Shown: positions 1 to 9,699, counted from the first letter of the stretch. The stretch: DNA of 64,000 nucleotides from Tetramitus jugosus (GCA_937625935.1 OW569381.1:1-64000); one strand, 5' to 3'. Made by a program: numbers and translations. The notes: generated by a model from the sequence alone, not told the origin.

Positions 1-965
1 CAAACACCAAACCCAAACCCAAACCCAAACCCAAACCCAAACCCAAACCCAAACCCGAAACCCAAACCAAACCCAAAACCCAAACCCAAACCCAAACCCA
101 AACCCAAACCCAAACCCAAACCCAAACCCAAACCCAAACCCAAACCCAAACCCAAACCCAAACCCAAACCCAAACCCAAACCCAAACCCAAACCCAAACC
201 CAAACCCAAACCCAAACCCAAACCCAAACCCAAACCCAAACCCAAACCCAAACCCAAACCCAAACCCAAACCCAAACCCAAACCCAAACCCAAACCCAAA
301 CCCAAACCCAAACCCAAACCCAAACCCAAACCCAAACCCAAACCCAAACCCAAACCCAAACCCAAACCCAAACCCAAACCCAAACCCAAACCCAAACCCA
401 AACCCAAACCCAAACCCAAACCCAAACCCAAACCCAAACCCAAACCCAAACCCAAACCCAAACCCAAACCCAAACCCAAACCCAAACCCAAACCCAAACC
501 CAAACCCAAACCCAAACCCAAACCCAAACCCAAACCCAAACCCAAACCCAAACCCAAACCCAAACCCAAACCCAAACCCAAACCCAAACCCAAACCCAAA
601 CCCAAACCCAAACCCAAACCCAAACCCAAACCCAAACCCAAACCCAAACCCAAACCCAAACCCAAACCCAAACCCAAACCCAAACCCAAACCCAAACCCA
701 AACCCAAACCCAAACCCAAACCCAAACCCAAACCCAAACCCAAACCCAAACCCAAACCCAAACCCAAACCCAAACCCAAACCCAAACCCAAACCCAAACC
801 CAAACCCAAACCCAAACCCAAACCCAAACCCAAACCCAAACCCAAACCCAAACCCAAACCCAAACCCAAACCCAAACCCAAACCCAAACCCAAACCCAAA
901 CCCAAACCCAAACCCAAACCCAAACCCAAACCCAAACCCAAACCCAAACCCAAACCCAAACCCAA
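1..965. repeat. Telomere, (CCCAAA)n / (TTTGGG)n
   Basis: About 160 tandem CCCAAA hexamers run from base 1 to 965. The first 80 bases contain variants (CACCAAA, CCCGAAA, CCAAA, CCCAAAA); the rest is uniform. The C-rich strand reads 5' to 3' inward, as expected for a left chromosome end, so the G-rich strand TTTGGG would form the 3' overhang. The array stops abruptly in unique AT-rich sequence at 966. Confidence 0.96.
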
Positions 966-1254
966 GTCAAAATCCATTTTTTCATCAATGTCACGAAATC
1001 ATCTCAAAATCAATTTTTATGCAGGAATACAATGTCAACCATTGTAATTTTGTATCGAACTTCTTCTTCATTCATATTACTACATCATGAAACCTCCTGT
1101 TGTTTGCTTTTTGTCTCACTCTCTGTGCCGAGTACAACTGCCGTTGTATTTCAAGGTTCAACTCCTTCACACTCTTCTATAATATTTCTGTTGCTGTGTT
1201 GTATTCCTTCTTACTCCGTTACAATCACCTCATTGGTCGAAATTCTTCGCTGGA

Positions 1255-1580
1255 ATCAAAAAGCTCCACTGACAATTGACCTGAGAAGAACAAGTGGAGC
1301 CAAATAGCTCCACCAGAAATACTCTTCCTACCATGAGAAAGCTCCACCAGAAAAAGCTCAGTCACTGGAGAAAAGCTCCTCAGTAATTTCAGGTGGAGCC
1401 ATGACAATTTTTGCCTGAGAAAAACAGGTGGAGCCAAAAAGCTCCACCAGAAAAAAGCTGCCTAAGAGGAGAAAGCTCCACCAATAAAATTAGGCAGAGC
1501 CAAAAAGCTCCACCAGAAAAAAGCTCAGTTGCAGAAGAAAAACTCCTTAGTCATTTTAGGTGGAGCTTTTTAGCTCCACT
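1255..1580. repeat. Subtelomeric GGTGGAGC palindrome array
   Basis: At least four near-perfect hairpins of the form GGTGGAGC-6 nt-GCTCCACC lie at 1294-1313, 1427-1448, 1493-1514 (left arm mutated to GGCAGAGC) and 1559-1580. They sit in longer imperfect direct repeats. The stretch from about 1341 (GCTCCACCAG then AAAAAGCTCAG) recurs from about 1507, an offset of 166 bases. Small open frames here are by-products of the repeat; I see no gene. Confidence 0.8.
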
Positions 1581-1715
1581 GGAAACCCAACTTGAAACCC
1601 AACTGGATACATGTACTTCGCAGTACAGTTCAACAACAACAACATATTTTTTATTGATAAGCTTAGTTTGAGGGTTTCAGAGCATGACAAACACGATGTG
1701 TACTATTTCATACAA

Positions 1716-2290
1716 CGACGGGTTTGGGTTATACAATATTGGTTTGCCTTTATGTCACAACCCAAACCCCAACCCTTTAAAAGATGGATGGAGACAGATT
1801 GAACCTCTGACAGGCATTCTCAATGTAAATAACTTCAGAACCAATAGATTACGAACAGATATGATCATTAGGACGCAGAAATGCTCTGAGTCCTGAACAG
1901 TCAAGAAGAAAAAAGGTTGGGTAAGGGTTTATACACTGGTTGAGGGACAAGTCAACCCTAAATGTACTTTTGACATAAATAATTTGCGATTCAACAGAGA
2001 TGCAATTGAAGGTACATTGAATGGCTATAGAGCTCCGAACGACCTATTCTACCAGATAAAATCAAAAAGAAAAAGGGTGGGTGGGGTTTGGGTTTATATG
2101 CTGGGTGGAGGAAAACTGAACCTAAATCTTTTTTCAACAGAACTGACTTGTGCTCCAATACCGATACGATTGAAAGCTAATAAACCTCTCTCTCTTTTCA
2201 AATCCAAAAAATTTCAATTGGAAAGGTTGGGTTCGGGCTTGTATGCTGGTTGGAGGAGATGTCACTCTAAAGTGCATTCCTTAAGTGCAG
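1716..2290. repeat. Degenerate telomere-like bipartite modules
   Basis: A module recurs near 1716, 1915, 2078 and 2225. It begins with a G-rich telomere-like seed (GGGTTTGGGTT and decayed forms), continues with a TATAxxxTGGTTxG-like core, and about 35 bases later has a C-rich partner (AACCC or AACCTAAA). At 1720-1730 and 1759-1769 the two arms form a perfect 11-bp inverted repeat. Copies are spaced roughly 150-200 bases. The 152-codon open frame across 1984-2442 uses a TTG start and is not credible as a gene. Confidence 0.65.
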
Positions 2291-2299
2291 AAGCTCAAA

Positions 2300-3010
2300 G
2301 TTCAGCAGGCATGCTATTGGAGGCAATAGATACATCAGAGGTAAGCCAATTCTTTCAACATCTAGTGTTTAAAACAAGGTTTTGCAACAGACCTACTCTT
2401 CTGTCATCTCTTCCTGATAAACAAAAACAGTTGGAGTGGTGAGCTCTGGGAAAGGTTTTTAGGCGAGAGACTTGTAGTGCAATAGAAATACAGCGAAAAA
2501 AATCCATTGGAGAGAATCCTGGAGTCATACGATAGCAAAAACCTTGTATTTACCAGACAGTATCAATAACATCCTCTTGCATGTTGTCTTCAATTCATAA
2601 GTATCAATAGTTAATTGTTTTTAGCTCATTGTACCTTCGAAAGTAGGCAAGTTGTATGTAGCAGATTCGAACTAACAGAGAATCAATCAGAAACAGTTCC
2701 GTTGTTTCAGTTCGGGATAAAGAATGTTCTGATCAGCTGAATCGGATTGTAAAACAGAGGTTTGTATAACGTAGAGTGATAAACAAAATTGTACTTGGCA
2801 ATGTGTTCATAAGAGGACTTCATTATATAGTAGTGATTAAACTCGCTTTCTAGCTCATCCATACAAAGCTACAAGTATAGAAAAGGGTATTGAGTCCATT
2901 GAAAGGGTCTTCCGGTCATTCCAACAAGAATCTGACTCGATTCTTAGAAAAATCTAGAATTGATCAAAAAAAATAGTTAGACTTATCTTTGGAGCGAGCA
3001 GAGGCAGAAA
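2300..3010. other. Subtelomeric stretch without a recognised gene
   Basis: No convincing coding region, RNA gene or strong repeat was seen here. It is AT-rich sequence between the telomere-like modules and the hairpins at 3.08 kb. Confidence 0.5.
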
Positions 3011-3081
3011 AAATCAGGAAGTCATGCATTGTTCGCTTGAAGCTCACAAAGCAAAGAAATCTATCCTGTTATGCATTGCTC

Positions 3082-3139
3082 GCTGATGCTCGCAAAGCAT
3101 CCGCTTTTTTCTATAACGCCTGCGTCTTACGCCGCAGGC
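3082..3139. repeat. Two adjacent short hairpins
   Basis: The first hairpin, 3082-3104, pairs GCTGATGCT with AGCATCCGC around a CGCAA loop with one mismatch. The second, 3118-3139, pairs GCCTGCG with CGCAGGC around an 8-nt loop. A decayed relative of the first (GAAGCTCACAAAGC) lies near 3034. The GCTCG-type loop edge resembles the hairpins near 44.6 and 45.1 kb, but the relationship is uncertain. Confidence 0.6.
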
Positions 3140-3148
3140 AAATTCCTT

Positions 3149-3310
3149 AGGGTTGGGTTTTGCCAAAAAAAATTTCATAAGCCCAAACTCAACCCTGACT
3201 ACAAAAAAAAACACCAAAATGCTCCTTTCAAGGAGCTCTTTACAATAGAAGGAGTTGTAAGTGGGATGGGAACTGGTTTACGAAAACCCCAAACCCAAAC
3301 CCAACCCATT
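3149..3310. repeat. Telomere-like arms at the inner edge of the subtelomere
   Basis: AGGGTTGGGTTTT at about 3149 faces a C-rich arm CCCAAACTCAACCCT at about 3181. A cleaner telomere-like tract with three CCCAAA-type units lies at 3284-3310. The latter also forms the 3' end of the minus-strand open frame that ends at 3240, so that gene runs into telomere-like DNA. Confidence 0.65.
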
Positions 3311-4517
3311 CATAGCTGAGACGAGTGTCAAACTTGTACTGGTACACATTGACTGACAAACCCAGGTTCAATGATTGCACTTCAGCCTTTTTGACAATCA
3401 AATCTCTGTCGACGTGAGCAGAGGTGGAGATTGCCACAACGACCAAACTGTAAACCCTGTCTCGATGTCTTTCCATTGTCTTCATCACATTATCCAACTC
3501 TATGGACACAGAGTTCATGTGACACACGAGCACCCAACTGCCACTCGGGAATTGATCACTGAAAGTTGTCACTTGTTTCACCGCCTCGCGTCGCAAGCCC
3601 ATGTCCCGTTCGATTCAAGGCTTGAGGTATTCGGCGCCCTTCAGTCCAATCTGCCCCACCTGATAATAGTGCACGACAGAACTGAATATGGGCTTTGGAA
3701 CCATGAGGTCGCCAGTCACAAAGTCGGTCACGACCGAGAGAACACCATTCTTCATGTCTGCTTGGGTGGCACCCATCGACACATACATGAGACCACCGAC
3801 AGCTGCAATCTGAAGGGCGTGACGAATCGTGTCTGGATCCGTTGCCCAGTTCCACAGTTTGCTCCACACAGACTGTTCATTGATGTTGCTCTTGGCAACC
3901 ATCAGCATGGCATCAATCATGAGGTTGAGTGTTTGCTGATTGGCATTGCTGGCACTCACAGACTTGGAAGAGTAAGCAAACAGGTGCATCAAGAATGGGT
4001 TTTCCGTGTGAAGGAACAAACCGGATTCAAACTTGGGGACAACAAACTGCTCCGACTTTCGAAAGTACCTCCAGATTGAGTTGTCTGCCACCGGTGGTTC
4101 AGTGTTCATCGTGTACAGAACAATCAAGTCACCATCTTGTTTGAGCTTCTGAATGCGCCTCATCAATACAGTGTCAGTCTTGTGCTCCACGTATGGCACA
4201 TATACCAAGTGCAACACAGTGTGTGCCGAGGAATGTGATTCGGTTTGTGCTTCCTCCAAACTCATGACAGAACACTTGATGGAGGCAAGCAACTGAAACG
4301 AGTGAACAAACTGGTCCATTATCTTGTCTTGCGAAGCACCCGAGTGTTGGCTACGAAACAGAACCAATCGATCCAATTTGGTTTGCAACGTTTGCAAGGT
4401 CTCATAATGCTTAACAGCAATACGCTGCGTGGAGGAATCAATCCATACCAATCGACACTCGAGTTCTCGTTTCTTCATGTCCTTTATTTTGACAAAGAAG
4501 TGATCAATACAGGGCAC
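3240..4517 (-). pseudogene. Subtelomeric hypothetical gene, probably decayed
   Basis: I do not recognise the family. The main open frame on the minus strand ends at a TGA at 3615-3617. Its first ATG is at 4478, giving 287 residues, and the frame is open from 4517. Directly after the TGA the same frame stays open for another 124 codons to 3240, and that part still looks protein-like until it enters telomere-like sequence (Gly-Phe-Gly-Phe at the end). Upstream, a second minus-strand frame (4484-4741, no ATG) looks coding and is offset, so a frameshift or very short intron near 4484-4520 is possible. Repeats abut both ends. The simplest reading is a gene broken by a frameshift, a stop and truncation. 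Alternatives are a real 287-residue protein or stop readthrough. Confidence 0.45.
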
Positions 4518-4744
4518 ACGACGGGGGTAGTTGACTGTGAGTCATTCTTTGAAGCAGCAGCCAAAACAGTGACAGTCAAGGTGTTGAATGACAAACAAGA
4601 GATTGACTTGTGGTCGTTGCAAGTAACAGAGAGATTGAGTTCTGACTTGGAAAGAAAGGAAGCGACACTCTGTGATGAGCACGCACTGGAAGAGAGAATA
4701 AAATTTTGAGACTTGCAAAACACCAGTTCATTGTTTGACAAAAC

Positions 4745-5438
4745 AACAGTTCAGGGTTTGACCATTTTCAGAGTTGGTGATTGAGTGTTGCTTCACAAGA
4801 GTTTGACCTGAGGTGTTACTCCATCAAAGAGGTGATTGAAGCCAAGACACTTGAAGCAGTGAAGAATCGAATCCGGGTTTTGCAATCACATGATGTTAAC
4901 TCTCTGGTGTTGACTCGTCAACGATTATTGCCTCACGAGCTTTGTGAGTGCCACTCGATTCGAAGGGATGGCATTCAAGCCTCTGTGATTTTAAGCCGCA
5001 AATTGACTGATCACCATTCAAACAAGAAAAACTTAAAGAAGGAACCAAAGACTGAAAAATCAAATTGCAAGCTGACTACCATTGGAATTGATCCATGGAT
5101 TGTCACCCTATTGACTTCTTCAGACAGTGAGGGCAACAACTGGGAGTTCTCAAACAGACAGTATCAGACAATGTCTCATCACTAGCTTCGCACATGGAAG
5201 TAGTATAGCTGGTAGCTCGTCCGAAAGGCGCACCTTGGAGGCATCGTTTGTTTTTTTGCTGATGACTCTATCTTATGTTGCATGGATTGTGTCGCTCGTG
5301 CGTTGTAATTAAGATGACAGCTTTTTTGTGTTGGACATTCCTTTTGGAACAATACAATGAAATTAATGCGTAGTAACCCCCCTTTAATTTTTTCAATGTG
5401 CATGATAGATGCTGATGGCATGCAACAAATCATCGAAA
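4745..5438. other. Repeat fragment and non-coding stretch
   Basis: Bases 4745-4820 hold a piece of the same degenerate repeat seen at 6.7-7.5 kb (GAGTTGGTGATTGAG, GTGTTGCTTCACAAGAG). From 4820 to about 5185 there is a plus-strand open frame, but it lacks an ATG near its start and has no recognisable domain. Nothing else is evident before the cysteine-rich gene. Confidence 0.4.
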
Positions 5439-6278
5439 CTAAGAACATCCAACTCCAGTGGTAATGCCTTGATTTTGACCAGTGACACATTGATTCGCAC
5501 CCTGGACTAAGCCACTGTTTGCAGCAGTAGTACCACAGCAACTGTAATCAGTAGAACTAAAGCAATCACCTCTTCCTGGGCAGTAGTTGGGAGCAAGGCA
5601 ATTGCACAGATGGTTTCCAGTCAAACACTTGTATTGCGATAGAACATAACATTGGCTACCGCAAAGAGCTTGCCCTGTGCCACAAGAAGAAGGAGGTGGA
5701 GGTGGAGGAGCACCGGAAATCAGAGACAGTAATCCGTTACTGCATTCATAGACTGTTGGATCGAAGCACGAAATTCCACACAACTGGGTATTAATAGGAC
5801 AAATAGTGGATCCGCTCAAACAGACATGAGTGGCTGGATTGAAACACAAACCTTGAGTACCACAAGTTCCTGTTCCACATGTTCCTGGAGGGATTGGAGT
5901 CACAACTCCATTTACACATCGGCTGGCAGTAGGATCGTAACAGGTAGAACCACAGAGGCTAGATGTGATCGGACAGATGGTATTCTGAATACAGCGCTTC
6001 ACAGTAGGATCGTAACAGGTTGAACCACAAACATTGAATGTAATTGGACAACTGGTGTCCATTGGGGGAATGCATCGAAAGAGAGTAGGGTTGTAGCATA
6101 CGGTGCCACAAAGACTTTGGAAGATAAAACAGAGATGGTTTCCTGGTAAACAGCGCTTGAGGAGCGGATTGTAGCACTCAGTACCGCAAGTGGCTGGTTG
6201 GCCAGTAGGACACACAGCACGAGTATAAACCAACATTGCAGCAAGGGCAACGAGGAACAAAGAGATCGAGAATTTCAT
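5439..6278 (-). CDS. Secreted cysteine-rich repeat protein
   Basis: The product is 279 residues, starting at the ATG at 6278, because this Met precedes a clean signal peptide (KFSISLFLVALAAMLVYTRA). An in-frame ATG 16 codons upstream would bury that signal. The mature part consists of about eight modules of the form CP...CG-x2-CY(N/D)PT-x4-C, with a proline run (PPPPPP) near residue 200. No catalytic domain or membrane anchor is seen, so the protein is probably exported or delivered to a vacuole. The modules resemble small disulfide-rich carbohydrate-binding domains of the fungal CBM52/Carb_bind type. That comparison is from memory of the motif, so function is tentative. The protease gene at 15630 carries the same modules. 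Confidence 0.85.
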   Translation of the reverse strand: MKFSISLFLVALAAMLVYTRAVCPTGQPATCGTECYNPLLKRCLPGNHLCFIFQSLCGTVCYNPTLFRCIPPMDTSCPITFNVCGSTCYDPTVKRCIQNTICPITSSLCGSTCYDPTASRCVNGVVTPIPPGTCGTGTCGTQGLCFNPATHVCLSGSTICPINTQLCGISCFDPTVYECSNGLLSLISGAPPPPPPSSCGTGQALCGSQCYVLSQYKCLTGNHLCNCLAPNYCPGRGDCFSSTDYSCCGTTAANSGLVQGANQCVTGQNQGITTGVGCS

Positions 6279-6728
6279 TTGTGGTGTTTGGTTTTGTGAG
6301 TTGGTGTGTTTGGTGTTCAGTTCCAAGACTTAAATAGTGCTATCGATTGGTCTCTTCAAGGGTTGATCAAAACGATTCAGATCGACGGAGTTTCGATTTA
6401 GTCACAAAGGAATCATTCTGAATTTCAGTCAGGCACCGAAAACAGTTTTGTATTTCTTGTCACTTCATGATCGTATTTCCGAAAAAGGCATCTTTTATGA
6501 TGGTGAACACAACTACTCCATTCTTTACTGGTTTCACGGAAGTGACTTGATCTGTCAACTTCATCTCTGAAGCACATCCCGAGTGCGATCTTTCACGACA
6601 TGGTCGGATTCTATCCTGCATGCATAGTATCAGAAAGAGACAACCAAATTTTGGCCCTCGAAAGTGGCAATCCAGGCTTTGCACTTTTCAGAGTTGGTCA
6701 TCGAATCATGATCAAGTGCTCCTTCGAA
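6279..6728. other. Intergenic, no feature seen
   Basis: This is the upstream region of the cysteine-rich gene. Only short open frames without protein character are present. Confidence 0.5.
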
Positions 6729-7515
6729 GGATTGACTCCTGAGTTTTGAATCAATGATTGGCCCTTGAGTACTGAACCAACAGAGATTGACTCCCGAGTT
6801 TTGGATCGCAAGAGAATGACTCCATGGTTCAACGAGTTCAAACAATATCTCGATGAAAAATGTTTCTTTCGTGCATGTGCATCAAACCAAGTAACAATTG
6901 GTTCATCCATTGTTGTATATTTCGATTCGTGTATCGGTTCATATTCTTGAGTGATTCCACCAACCCCACACATGGACTCACCACCATCTTCGTAAAAGAG
7001 TCGAGAGAATGAAGGGATTGAGTCCAAGGTTTTGCTTCATGAACAAGGTGCTTCAGAGTTTGTGATCAAAGTGTTGCACGAGTGTTGCTTCATCAAGAGT
7101 TTGGCCCTCAAAGTGTCGAGTCAGCAAAGAATGCTTCTTTGAATCGAGGAATGAATGAAGAGATTGATTCCCGGGTTTCAATCATACAAGGTGCTGAGTG
7201 ACCAACAGGAGGTTGACATCCAACTTTGCAATCAACGGAGATTGACTCTTGGAGTGTTGAGCAAGTGAAGAGATTGACTCCGGATTTTGAGTGGAGAGAA
7301 GGGGTTCATTCACCATCAAGAGATTGACACTCGAGGAGTGAATGATGAGATTGACTCCTTGTCAACTTTGCAATCAAGAAAGGATTGATTTTGGAGTGTT
7401 GAAGAGTGAGCCACCATTCAACTTTGTGGACACTTGAATCGAGTTGAGTTGGAGACGAAGAATGAAAGAATGACTCCTAACTCTAGGTTGTGGAGTGAAA
7501 GATTGACTCACAACT
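6729..7515. repeat. Degenerate minisatellite, GATTGACTCC-GAGTTTTG family
   Basis: About a dozen diverged copies of a core like AGAGATTGACTCCYGAG occur, for example near 6729, 6783, 6811, 7013, 7160, 7238, 7270, 7319, 7350, 7381, 7469 and 7500. Spacing is irregular (30-200 bases). A related fragment lies at 4745-4820. Open frames in this stretch follow the repeat and are not supported as genes. Confidence 0.7.
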
Positions 7516-7804
7516 TTGTAGCCGCAGGTTGAGAGTGGTGAGAAGGCGAAGCCCTTGAGAAGAAAATTTTTGACAACATGGATGCACCAAGGCAAGGTGG
7601 CTGACACTCGGTTGTTGATGAAACCCAACCTCTGAACCGAGGCGTTGAGTGACCAAGCAAGTGAAGAGTGGGTGTGCTTCCTGACAGGTTTTGCAACAAT
7701 TTTGTATTCATCTGTTATTTCTTACTCCTTCTGTTACTTACTGAAAAGCGAGTACACGAACAGTACAGATTTCCGACATGACCTATCATACGAGAACAAG
7801 ATTA
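7516..7804. other. Stretch downstream of the saposin-like exon
   Basis: No clear coding exon was found. The missing last part of the saposin domain would be expected here on the minus strand, but I could not place its splice sites. A short ICTV-encoding piece near 7755 is only a weak candidate. Confidence 0.35.
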
Positions 7805-8179
7805 TCATTGGAAACTATTCAAGGCAAAATCCAAGGCTCGAGCGTTGTTCACAACACGGATCATTTGACCTACCATGGACTTGCATACGTTCTTCAACAA
7901 ACCTGCCTTGTTACAGTAGTCTCCCTTTGTCTCCTCATGCAAAATCTGTTGTCCATATCTCTTGATTCCCTCAACAACAACTTGACATACTTGACATGTA
8001 GAAAGGGATGAATCACCCATTGGATCTACTTGAAGCCTCTCTTTGCTTCTTCTCTTGAGAGCTTGCTTCTTGTTTAAGAACTGCTTCTTGTTGAAGCTTC
8101 TTATTGGTCGGAGTTTTTGTTGGGCAGCAAATTGGCGCGCAGATACCTCCAAAGGAGATTCAGTTCCTCTTCTGTTCAT
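7805..8179 (-). CDS. Saposin-like protein, partial
   Basis: The open frame from the ATG at 8179 gives 124 residues. It has a basic N-terminal half (NKKQ, KRRSKERL) followed by a saposin B-type start: CQVCQVVVEG, then a YCNK...NVCKSMVGQ segment. This supplies four of the six cysteines expected. The last two (ICxx...C) are absent and the frame ends at 7805, so a 3' exon or truncation is likely. No signal peptide is visible, so a 5' exon may also be missing; the frame is closed upstream by a TAG near 8258. Saposin-like proteins act at lysosomal membranes on lipids, and some amoebae use them as pore-forming antibacterial peptides. Which role applies here cannot be told from this piece. Confidence 0.6.
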   Translation of the reverse strand: MNRRGTESPLEVSARQFAAQQKLRPIRSFNKKQFLNKKQALKRRSKERLQVDPMGDSSLSTCQVCQVVVEGIKRYGQQILHEETKGDYCNKAGLLKNVCKSMVGQMIRVVNNARALDFALNSFQ

Positions 8180-8395
8180 TACCCTCAATTTATGTTCGTT
8201 ATTGTCGTTTTGCTTTGCAAATGTCAACCTTGGAACAACGCGACACAACGCAAAACGCTACGCACCGCAACTCAATTAAATATTGTAGACAGTCAATTTA
8301 CTGTCCATACCAAAGAGTTTACAACGCGAGAATTACGTATGGTCGGAATAACCGAAAGTTTCCAAATCATCCCTTCTTCCAAATCTACCCACTGA

Positions 8396-8935
8396 TCAAT
8401 AAGGTTCAATCGCATCATTTTTCATCATGAAACATCCAGCATTAGGTACTTGAGCTTTTCTATCCACAATAAGTATACTAGCATTGGTGCTCTGTGTAAA
8501 GTGGTGCATATTGATCTGTAGATTAACTATTCTAGTGTCGAGATCAGTGAGATAAAATTTGACTTTTTGGACAGCTTTCTGCTTCTGATAAAATACAGCA
8601 TTCTGGAGATAATTTCTATTCAAACCAGGACTAGTCCATCCATAAGGATAGGATATCAATGGATCTAGTGTCAATTCAGTAAACACCGTACACCTGTTCT
8701 GCAGCACGTCACAATACTGTACTTTCTTATCTAGCCATTTTCTATATCTGGATATATGTGGCAATGCTTCGTCAAGGGTAGATCCTCGTTGGTGAACACG
8801 GTACTCTAGTTGTTCCGTAAATCCCTCTTGGTGCTGTGGTTGAGGTGACAACTTTACTGAAACCACAGTCAGATATACCCAAGTTATCATTTGAGTCACT
8901 ACCAGAGTTAATTGAGGGAAGAAAGCTTTATCCAT
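8396..8935 (-). CDS. Membrane-anchored hypothetical protein
   Basis: The ATG at 8935 gives 179 residues. Residues 7-30 form a hydrophobic segment (LTLVVTQMITWVYLTVVSV) that could be a signal anchor or signal peptide. The rest is hydrophilic with no recognised domain. The frame is open upstream to about 9001 without another ATG. I do not recognise the family. It may be an exon of a larger gene. Confidence 0.45.
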   Translation of the reverse strand: MDKAFFPQLTLVVTQMITWVYLTVVSVKLSPQPQHQEGFTEQLEYRVHQRGSTLDEALPHISRYRKWLDKKVQYCDVLQNRCTVFTELTLDPLISYPYGWTSPGLNRNYLQNAVFYQKQKAVQKVKFYLTDLDTRIVNLQINMHHFTQSTNASILIVDRKAQVPNAGCFMMKNDAIEPY

Positions 8936-9345
8936 GATGTTGGTTTTCTGGTATCTTGGAGAACAACCAACACCATGGGGTGGGTGATTTCTGTCGGCCA
9001 AAAAAGTTTGTATTCCATCTACGATTGTTCAGTGTCCACTCGAACATCTTGCTCTGCAATTTGAAGCCAACAGTATTCCTCGATATTTTGGACTTGCATG
9101 TATGGCAAGGAAGTCAATGATCCAAAAGGTTAGCAAAAAGAGTACAAGAATATCAGGTTTTAACAACGCAAGAGAAATCAATTCTCTTGAAGACTGAAGA
9201 AAAATTCGGTTCAACCTCGAAGAGCAAAAAGGATTCATAACAAACATTGAGTTGTAACTGTCGTTGCTGTGTTGTTTAGTACTATGTCATTACGAATAAT
9301 CCCGCGCTGAGATTCATGGTGTCTGTAAACTGGTCGAGGATTGAA
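8936..9345. other. Intergenic, nothing firm
   Basis: A 72-codon minus-strand frame (9029-9247, ATG) contains one hydrophobic stretch, but there is no other support for it as a gene. Confidence 0.4.
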
Positions 9346-9699
9346 TTATAGGTGATTTTCTAAATAATTCATCATTGCCTGACTCCAGTCAACACTGCTT
9401 GCATCTAAAGCTCTCTCTAAGATTCTGACAGAAGACGCAGGAGCCTTATGAAAATCAAAGGTGGTAATGCTGGAATCAAACTGTTGTCTAAAATTTCTGA
9501 CAGCATCTCTAATAGCCATGAATGCACTTGAACTCAAAATCAATGGCGGCTCTCCAACAGCTTTGGATGAGAGTAATGGAGTGTTAGGTGACATAGTTTC
9601 CACACTAGGATCAGATAGAGCCTCAGTGACAACATGACCCTTCGGCCACATTTCAACAATAAACTCTTGAGGAATCATCTTTGCTGATGGTATCTTGTA
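9346..9699 (-). pseudogene. Xanthine dehydrogenase / aldehyde oxidase C-terminal fragment
   Basis: The fragment encodes about 117 residues that read like the extreme C-terminus of xanthine dehydrogenase or aldehyde oxidase: YKIPSA...IPQEF, then SSKAVGEPPLILSSSAFMAIRDAV, the highly conserved Mo-cofactor domain end (SKAVGEPP with the catalytic-site Glu). Homology begins right after an in-frame TAA at 9700-9702, so it extends upstream of the first ATG at 9678. The other roughly 1,200 residues (2Fe-2S, FAD and most of the Mo domain) are not found upstream. It is therefore most likely a truncated gene remnant rather than a complete gene or a lone 3' exon. Confidence 0.8.

Noticed and set aside
1984-2442. 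152-codon plus-strand open frame in the subtelomere
   Set aside because: It begins with TTG, crosses degenerate telomere-like repeats, and its Gly/Val/Leu pattern follows those repeats. No domain is present.
3375-4079. 234-codon plus-strand frame opposite the subtelomeric hypothetical gene
   Set aside because: It is rich in His, Cys and Arg, as expected of an antisense shadow. The minus strand has better protein character.
4781-5185. 134-codon plus-strand frame
   Set aside because: It starts with TTG inside a repeat and has no ATG until its end. It is kept only as a note in the intergenic entry.
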